A stretch of DNA of 64,000 nt, from positions 372,001 to 436,000 of the forward strand of contig JAFFJZ010000070.1 in assembly GCA_018340375.1 (NCBI GenBank), read 5' to 3'. The DNA is from Gonatopus flavifemur (lineage: Eukaryota; Arthropoda; Insecta; Hymenoptera; Dryinidae). Each line of letters opens with the position of its first letter. Within the stretch, counting starts at the first letter, position 1. The notes under the pieces were generated by a model. That model was not told the DNA's origin. It ran no database searches and was given only the letters and a program-made list of their open reading frames with translations. Positions 57,095 through 64,000 of the stretch are shown piece by piece. The position numbers and the translations under genes are program-made.

Positions 57095-57458
57095 AGGTAG
57101 ACGTACCAAAGCCTGAACCTGTTCCAGTAGCTGACCCTTTATGTATGATTACAATTCAATCAGTCAATTATTGATATTTGTCAAGGTTCTGTGCAAAACT
57201 TGCGGAACGTTTGGGAAAGGGATCATCCATGGAATACGTTCGCTTTTCGTTGTTCATATCTTTGTCACATCAACGTGAAGTCAGTAAGGTCTGAGAAAGA
57301 CAGACATATTGGAAAGCGAACGTATTTCATGGATGATACCAGGAATTCCAATAAATATTTGCAATGTGATAAATTTTTGATTTATCATTTTGAAGGGTCA
57401 CGGAGGGAACACGAAGGGTCAGCTACTGGAACAGGGTCAGGCTTTGATACGTCTTCCT
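57095..57458. mobile_element. 364-bp MITE with double hairpin
   Basis: The ends at 57094-57139 and 57414-57459 match at 43 of 46 inverted positions (AAGGWAGACGTAYCAAAGCC), with TA on both sides. A second inverted pair inside (GGGATCATCCATGGAATACG near 57220 and its near complement near 57320) makes an inner hairpin. Confidence 0.75.
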
Positions 57459-58393
57459 TAATATAAATCTTATTATCAAAATAAAATATATATAAAATAT
57501 TGTGATTTATACTGATGTTTCGAACACTCGTATTATCGCATGTAATATTGACGAATTTTGAATAATGACAACTGGATGTTTGTATTATCATTAATTTTTA
57601 TCACGCACAAAGAACAATTAAGGTGAAGGTCAACTTTTACTATAGATACACAGTGCGGAGTACATCTTATAGAATTCCGTTCATTAACCCGTGGTCTCCA
57701 CACCTCTATCCAGTACACACGGACTCCAGACGGATGCAAATTGGGATTCTTGGTTTCTCACTGTCAATGGTTTTAAACATAATGATCCAACTTCGAGACA
57801 TTCGAAGGACGTAGAGAGGAGGCGTGACTACAATGTGTTGTTAGGAAGAAATGGAGGAAGTGAATTTTTGCTGGTCTCAAATTGCACCCCTGTGGAGTCC
57901 ACGGGGAGATTTTGTTCTTCATATAGAGAATGAAGAAAACTGTTATCTTTTGTTCATTTTCTGATCATCCTATCCCAAACAGGATAACCCTTTTCTTTTG
58001 TGTCCTGTGGAGAGGGGGCCCTATTGTCAAGAATCTTGAAAAAAATACTGATAAATGTAACAGTTGAGAATGGTAAAAAAATCGGTATGAAAGAGGATAT
58101 CGATAGGACCAACTTCCACCCATCCATGACATTCGAATGAGACAGACAAAAAATAGCATGCTCTGAAAATATTCGCAAACAATACGATTTGCGGAATAAT
58201 TTCCTTCTGTCTTTATCAATTGGCATGTAACGCATGAGAGTTCGTCATGAGACAATAGCAAAAACGTGGTGGTAGTTTCATCGCATGTGGATAATGAGGA
58301 ACGGAGATTTGAGCGGTCGCAAAATCATAACTTTCGATAACGTTTTTCAATGGAAAATCTACATCTTCATCAATGGCATTTTTCCTATCTTAC
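57459..58393. other. No supported gene
   Basis: A minus-strand ORF at 57954-58235 includes a hydrophobic stretch (LVLSISSFIPIFLPFSTVTF), which could be a membrane segment. There is no family match. It might be a downstream exon of the 58394-58590 frame. Confidence 0.3.
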
Positions 58394-58590
58394 CTGTGAT
58401 AATTCCTGAGCTCACAGTACGGAATTTTTTGTCTCAGAATTTGTGACAGTGTTGTTTGACATATGTGCAACAACTGTCTCGCTGAAAGCTTTTTAGTATC
58501 GCGAATTTTACATTGTTCCCTTGATATGAAAGTTCTAAAACGCGTTAAGTGATGGTTGCCTACCTCCATCCGTTCTAGACGAGAGGTCAC
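58394..58590 (-). CDS. Candidate exon with strong splice donor
   Basis: The minus-strand frame MEVGNHHLTRFRTFISREQC ... QILRQKIPYCELRNYHR ends at a consensus donor GTAAGAT (58393-58387). It is basic and Cys/His containing but shows no known domain. The initiator could be the ATG seven codons after the first listed codon. Evidence is only the open frame and the donor. Confidence 0.3.
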
Positions 58591-58846
58591 GCGTACAACC
58601 GATTATTCGATCTGGCCATTCAATTGTTCATTCAGGTAGGATCTGTTCGATGTAGTGGTTTTTTTTATAACTGTTTCAGTATTAATTAGGCATCAACATT
58701 GTACTCTCAATAATTTGGGTGTTGACATTGTTTTGATGTAAAAATAACAGATAATAATATACTGTTAGAAAATTAGCAGTGTCGATAAAAGTGCACCCTA
58801 ATTAATATTGTATTGATCTCTGACGGTGTTATTTTGACACTGCATA

Positions 58847-58994
58847 CCCAGGTGGAAAATGTTCGTAGAATTCTTGTCAGGATTTGGTTCTACACGAATT
58901 CTGTGAGTTTGATGCAACATGAAACATGAATGAGTGAGAAGGGCTGTGTAAAACCAAATCCTGCCAAGAATTTCACAAAACTTTCCCACCTGGG
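58847..58994. mobile_element. 148-bp MITE with CCCAGGTGGAAAA ends
   Basis: The left arm CCCAGGTGGAAAATGTTCGT and the right arm (CCCAGGTGGGAAAGTTTTGT inverted) pair imperfectly over about 55 bp, including AGGATTTGGTTYTACAC. TA precedes the left end; the right side has TG. The tip resembles those at 14391 and 16600. Confidence 0.65.
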
Positions 58995-60573
58995 TGATGT
59001 TATTCCAACGCCAGTTCGAGCTGGAACAATAAATTTTGCGGTAGACTTGTACACAATCTGTACGGTGTTGTTCAGTTTCATATCGCTCCTTCACAGTGCG
59101 ACCATTTCGCTGTATGTTTAGTGTTGAACAAAAAGTGTAAAACAGTTCAATCTCTCAATCGCTGAACACGGGTGGTTTTCGACCGACAAAAACCTAAGAA
59201 TTTTGGTTTCATGTCAGGTTTCAGTAATTCCTTGTTGAATTGGGAAATTCCATTTCCATTCTTCGAAGAAAATAATGATGATTTTTTGCAGAAGGACAGC
59301 CAAACTTGTAACGGTACGAATATGATAAAATATTCGTACGGTTACAACGCCACGCGATACACGAAAATAAAGAAATACCACTGGTCACTGTGAATGACAG
59401 CGATCGGTTGGAAAACAAATGGAAACACGCTTGGATAATGAGGATGAGCGCGATCATAGTGATGGGTATTGTAATGAAATTCGTCAGTGCTGACTGGATA
59501 GTAATGAGAACTGAGAAACGCAGTACTGCATGGAATGAATTTGAGTTTCAATGTATTTTTCTGATTCATAGTAACCATTGCTGTTTCCTTTTTTCCGTGT
59601 AGTCAATTAGTATACGTAAAGTTGAATTTTATATGTCAAAATCAAAGTATCAAAAGCGAAAGTCGGTACAAAATTTCGTCGATCAAACCTATGTGGGGAA
59701 AACGTCAACACGAAGTACACACGGACATCGCATGTGTTGAAACACACAGACACGCATCGAATGTATGCGGTGATGACATAAGACAGTTCATCGACGAAAC
59801 TACGGGAAGAAAAACGAATCATGTCTGAATGCAATAGACGGACTTCAGAGAAAAGAAAAGAACGCGTCAAAATGATCACTCACAAACAAGGAAGGTTTAA
59901 GGGCCAATATAGTTATAATTAAACCTTCTCACAGTAAGATGGAAATCGAACCATAGATTGATTCGAATTCGAAATAAAATATCGAGGCGCAGGAAGCCAA
60001 TGATAAAACACGGTGTTTTCGATTAATTTATGCGAGTGATCTGTTTGATAAATCATCCGATACACAAAAACTTATCAACAAATCCGACAGGTGCTCGATT
60101 CGCACATGATTCATAATAAACTACTAACATCACATAATAAGGGGTCAAATGCGACAAAAAGCGAACTGAATTATATCTCGATTGATTTCTTGTGTGTTCA
60201 ATTCTCGCTTCGACTTGATCGAAAACTAAATTGAGAGGATTAAAAACCTCATAGTTCTTTCTTTTCCAGCGAATACTCTTGACTTCCTGTCATTGCGACA
60301 GCGACGTATTGAGTACTTCACAAATTTCCCAATTATTACGTATTCTCAACTAGATCCACCTACACCACGCTTGTTGCAAGTTGTGTCTCGGGAGGTCTAC
60401 GTGAGACAAGAGATGTGGTTCAGATTCCGCGACTACATTGTATAAATTACCTCACGCCTATTTGAATGTCGCGTTAGCAACTTTTTGCAAAAACCTATTT
60501 TGTTCAAATTACGTGTTTCAGGCGTTGACGCATTAATCGCCATCGTTCGAGGAGGAAGAATTCTAAACTAAAT
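58995..60573. other. No supported gene
   Basis: Short ORFs without motifs. AT-rich sequence continues to the LTR start. Confidence 0.45.
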
Positions 60574-60839
60574 TGTAATAGACATGAAATATAATTTCTC
60601 CTCTAACATAAGTCAGAGGGCTCATTTCAATTGCATCCTAGTCAAACACCACGATCCCTCCCGATAATCAAATATAAGCCCTTTCGACTTTTCATTCGGG
60701 GTGATTTTCTCATCACTCTTCCAGGGACGTGGTACATGTGGGTCAGTATAGGAAGGAACAACTCCTGGCAATAATCTTGAACATCGAATAATTATTCTCG
60801 ACCTATCAGAAACTCATTAACACCAAAAAGTACATTACA
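60574..60839 (+). repeat. 5' LTR (266 bp)
   Basis: It begins TGTAAT and ends ATTACA, the short inverted tips typical of LTRs, and stops three bases before the primer site. The 3' copy is outside the window, so the left boundary rests on the TG..CA tips. Confidence 0.7.
60668..60677 (+). promoter_or_regulatory. Probable TATA box of the LTR
   Basis: TCAAATATAAGCCC in the middle of the LTR is the best TATA-like match. Transcription would begin about 25-30 bp further. Confidence 0.4.
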
Positions 60840-60842
60840 AAT

Positions 60843-60854
60843 TGGCGCCCGAAC
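60843..60854 (+). promoter_or_regulatory. Primer binding site
   Basis: TGGCGCCCGAAC matches the 3' end complement of a tRNA of the lysine-primer type used by many retroelements. It lies just after the LTR, as expected for minus-strand priming. Confidence 0.85.
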
Positions 60855-61020
60855 AAAAAAAAGTAGAATTTTCCTTCCTATATCAGAAAATTGGAGTGAG
60901 CAATAGAAGAAAAAAGAATAATAAAAAGACTATCACATAGAATCGATAAAGAATAGGAATAAGAAATTTGTTTCTCTTTCAAATTGTAAAAAAATTGCGT
61001 GAGTATAAAGGGAAGTCAAA

Positions 61021-62544
61021 ATGGACTCGAGAGGCGGAAAAAAGATCGGTACAAGCTCGAACACAGGAAGGATAGATGAGACTGAAGTCTCAGAAGTGAT
61101 AGGAGAAATGGAAACATATACACATGTGGATAGGCAGATGTTGTTGAACAGAAATATTACAACGAATAGGGGGGCAAAAAGTTTACAAAAGCAAATTGAA
61201 GAATCTTTCCAGGAAGAAGACCAAGAAGAAGATGACGACGAGCAACAACAGCAGGATGAAGGAACCGAAGATGGAGACGATGATTTTGAAGCATTAGTGA
61301 AACGAGTAAGGGAGAACCATCTACAATTTTCACAAGAAACGGAGAAAACAAGAGCGGAAGTGAAACAAGTAAAGCAACAAACCAAAGAACAGAAGCGAGC
61401 TCTGCTGATCACTGCTCAGAGGGTTGATGACAACGGAGAGCATTGCAGGAGAAGGGATGGGGGAATGCGAGAAGAATGGCACAAAACATTGACAGCAGAA
61501 ATCAATGGAATGCATGACTTTATTGATTTGGCCACTGCAGAAGTGCAAACTTCATGCAACAGGAGCTTTGAACAGAAGTACGAAGCCCTGAAAGACTCAG
61601 TGAAGCAAGGACTGGAGGTCATAGATAGTTTAATGGATGTGCAGAAACAGCAACATGAAGACGATGAAAGGAAAATCAAGAAAATGAAGGAGACCATAAG
61701 AGCACTGCAGAGCAGAAGGAACAGTCATTTTGCGGTGGGGGACCAGTCTATCATGATAAGGGCCAGTGAGACCCAAAAAGAACCATCAACATTCTCGGGG
61801 TATGCATGGGAGAATCCCATGAAATTCCTGAGTGAATTAGAGGAATACCGAGAGGCACTGGACATACCACAACAGGAAGTGAAGTATGTGTTGAGCAGAT
61901 GTTTCAAAGACAGCGCGAAAGAGTGGTGGAAATTCATAAGAAGGGACTTCAGCACATCCGAAGTATTCGGAAGGGATTTCATAACGAATTATTGAAATGA
62001 GGAAGTGCAACATAGATTCTGGACGGAGTTACGAAGTGGATATTACGATAGAAGTGGGAGAATATCCAGGGCAGATTATGCCATGAAAATGTAAAATCAA
62101 GCCAGAGACTTGGAACCACAACCGTCAGAAGCTGAAATCATTCGGTATCTTCGGATGCATTTTGGGGAAGGAATCAAAAACACAATGATCACGAGAGGAA
62201 TATTGAACCTGGAAGAATTGCTGAGTATCTTGAGATGTCATGATAAAGCCAGTCAAGCGAACAACACGATGAGAGCAGCCACAACGACAAATCAACAGAG
62301 AGGTCCATCAACGTATGAACAGAGGAGGAATTCACCAAATAATGGAAGGAATAGACAAACACAGGGAAGAAATGGGATCGAAAATAGGGAATATCCAAGG
62401 AGGGATAATTTTCGATCACAGAATATAACAAACACACAAGAAAGGAACAATGGAAACAGGCCACCACCGTGGGTCAACGCAGTGGAAATAGAAGGAAAAG
62501 CGTGCTCATTGGAACAGCAGATGGAAAACTGGAAGGTGTTGTGA
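61021..62544 (+). pseudogene. gag with two in-frame stops
   Basis: The first 324 codons are charged and coiled-coil rich (EEDQEEDDDEQQQQ, and long K/E/Q helices near residues 105-240). Then comes the capsid-like block ENPMKFLSELEEYREAL and AKEWWKFIRRDF. TGA at 61993 and TAA at 62092 interrupt a frame that otherwise continues (RFWTELRSGYYDR, RYLRMHFGEGIKNTMITRGI). The C-terminus is basic and N/R/Q rich (RRNSPNNGRNRQTQGRNG) with no CCHC knuckle visible. Gag packages the element RNA. It overlaps the pol frame by about 75 bp. Confidence 0.85.
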
Positions 62545-64000
62545 GTAGGACGGAGGAGAGGAGAGCGGAACAAAAAACATCAAAATTCACAACACCATTG
62601 AGAAACCGTCCGTATGTGAGTATAGATCACGTTTTTGATGATCCTAAAAAGTTTTTATTAGAGGAAAAGAAGGTAAAAGAACCGGAAATGGGAAAATGTC
62701 CGGTAATGACAGTGAGATTGGGAGGCGTAGAAACTCGAGCATTGATTGATACGGGAAGTCAAGTGACTGCAATATCAGAGCAGTTTTATAGAACACATGA
62801 GAGAACGTTTAGAAATTGTCAAATTCTTCCAGTTGAAAATCTTCAGATAGAAGGAGCAGTAGGAAGTTCAGGGAAAAGAGTGAAGCAGCAAATATTAGCC
62901 ACGGTGAACATCAAAATGTTAGAAATTGAACATTCGTTCTTGATAATACCGGGGTTAAGCGGAGAATGCATAATGGGGATCGATATATTGATAAAATTGA
63001 AAGCAAAATTAAACGTAGCAAAAGAAAGTATGAGGATTCAAAAAGGAGAACAAAGGATACAGCTCGGAACCTATGAGTATACGAGGCCCGATGCTCCTGA
63101 AAGAAGACAAGATTATGGGGAAAGAAAATGGGGAAAGCAATCAAATAAAAAAGGGGAATAGGTATGAACAGGAAACAGCAGGAAACATAGAAAGTGACAA
63201 GAAAGAATTGCGAATTAACATTGAAGAAATTCAAAATAAGATAATAGAAAATGATGAAATAAATGTAGAACTCAAAAGGCTTTTCGTATCAACAGTGATG
63301 AATAATAGTGAGATTTTTGGAAGAAGAACAGGAAAACTGAAAATACATGAACATGAGTATCATGTGAAAAATTCAAAATCATTCTCCGCGAAAACATATC
63401 CAATTCCCATAGCGAAAAAAGGAAGAGTAGCGAACGAAGTAGATAAAATGTTGGAAGGAGGAATAATCCAACGGTCGGATAGTCCATGGATAAATCCGTT
63501 AGTAGTAGTGACGAAAAGCAATGGGAACATAAGGATATGCCTAGACGCAAGACAGTTGAATCAAAAAATTGAAAACGATAGGGAATGCTCAGTCAGTGTA
63601 GACGAGGTGTTCCAGGAATGCAAAAATATTAGGATCATAAGCACATTAGACCTGACAAATAGCTATTGGCAAATCCCGCTACACCCGGAATCGAGGAGAT
63701 ATACAGCTTTTTTGTGTGAGTGGAAATGTTATGAATTTTCATGAGTCCCATTTGGAACAAAAACAAGCAGTGCAGCGTTGATGAGGGGATTTGAAAAAGT
63801 AATAAATGGATTAGACTTTGTCGTGAATTTCGTAGCCGACATACTCATCATATCAAAAGATGAAGAACATCGTATAAAGCATTTGAACATATTGTTTGAG
63901 AGAATAAAAGGATGTGGGATGACAATCAATTTTGAGAAATCGAAATTTTTTCGGAAAGAGGTAAAGTTCTTGGGACACATCTTAACGACACAAGGGATAA
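62469..64000 (+). pseudogene. pol: protease and reverse transcriptase, inactivated, cut by window end
   Basis: Pol lies in the -1 frame relative to gag. The protease has ALIDTGSQVTAISEQFY (catalytic Asp about residue 94 of this frame) and a later GECIMGIDILIKL block. A frame change near 63105 joins to the reverse transcriptase: KTYPIPIAKKGRVANEVDKM, IIQRSDSPWINPLVVVTKSN, ICLDARQLNQKI and ISTLDLTNSYWQIPLHPESR (first catalytic Asp). TGA at 63742 follows. In the active-site motif the usual F-V-D-D reads FVAD, with GCC at 63835-63837. The frame then runs GHILTTQG to the edge. RNase H and integrase lie beyond. Confidence 0.88.

Larger units (their letters stand above)
60574..64000 (+). mobile_element. 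Ty3/Gypsy-type LTR retrotransposon, 5' part, inactivated
   Basis: 5' LTR 60574-60839, primer site at 60843, leader, gag from 61021, and pol in the -1 frame up to the reverse transcriptase, where the window ends. Nonsense changes in gag and pol and a lost catalytic residue show it is dead. Whether an env frame or the 3' LTR exists cannot be seen. Confidence 0.9.

Noticed and set aside
61330..62573. Minus-strand ORFs opposite gag and pol
   Set aside because: Antisense shadows of the Gypsy coding region; they lack independent motifs.
1..64000. Bacterial or viral genomic origin
   Set aside because: Splice sites, LINEs, mariners, satellites and intergenic structure are those of an animal nuclear genome; the only virus-like unit is the LTR retrotransposon.

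Overview
The window looks like a transposon-dense, AT-rich stretch of an arthropod, most likely insect, nuclear genome. Reasons: spliced fragments with GT/AG boundaries, a BEN-domain exon, mariner elements with TA target duplications, R1- and R2-type LINEs, a Ty3/Gypsy LTR element, satellite arrays and many MITEs. I cannot fix the order; the endonuclease-reverse transcriptase LINE type and the DUF4817-type transposons are common in Hemiptera and some beetles. No bacterial-style operon, rRNA gene, convincing tRNA gene or CRISPR array is visible.

Layout. 1-1311: end of a DUF4817-type DNA transposon. 1396-3026: remains of a BEN-domain gene. 5917-7202: complete mariner with an intact transposase. 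8287-12354: 4.07-kb element with ~620-685-bp inverted ends around a broken transposase-like gene (SDSCGGQN motif). 12590-16600: satellite split by a 2-kb TA-flanked element that carries a 155-bp perfect hairpin MITE. 18350-19195: a second tandem array. 19577-25310: 5.7-kb element with 437-bp inverted ends around a broken spliced transposase-like gene; nested inside is an end of the 8.3-kb element family, itself split by a 1.1-kb P-like element with a THAP domain and an 8-bp target duplication. 26240-30378: R1-clade LINE and a second LINE, both minus strand. 30582-33541: AT-rich array with transposon-like ends. 36116-39965: tandem array split by a 3.15-kb element with ~440-bp inverted ends, a SWIM-finger relic and no visible target duplication. 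40299-42301: near-complete DUF4817 element beside a candidate host exon. 43277-44879: LINE copy with an 11-bp target duplication interrupting an open frame. 45368-47955: another LINE. 50330-51622: second mariner (dead). 51650-52525: satellite. 53437-54485: R2-type LINE tail. 54722-55045: AT-hook ORF behind a cluster of ATCGATA motifs. 60574-64000: Ty3/Gypsy element with LTR, primer site, gag and pol, inactivated and running off the window.

How the parts relate. Little here is ordinary host coding sequence. Three long-TIR DNA elements (8287-12354, 19577-25310, 36682-39833) each pair long inverted ends with a protein family that is, to my knowledge, usually annotated only as uncharacterized in insects. 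That pairing of protein and element boundaries is the most useful observation in the window. Nesting gives a relative order of insertion at several places.
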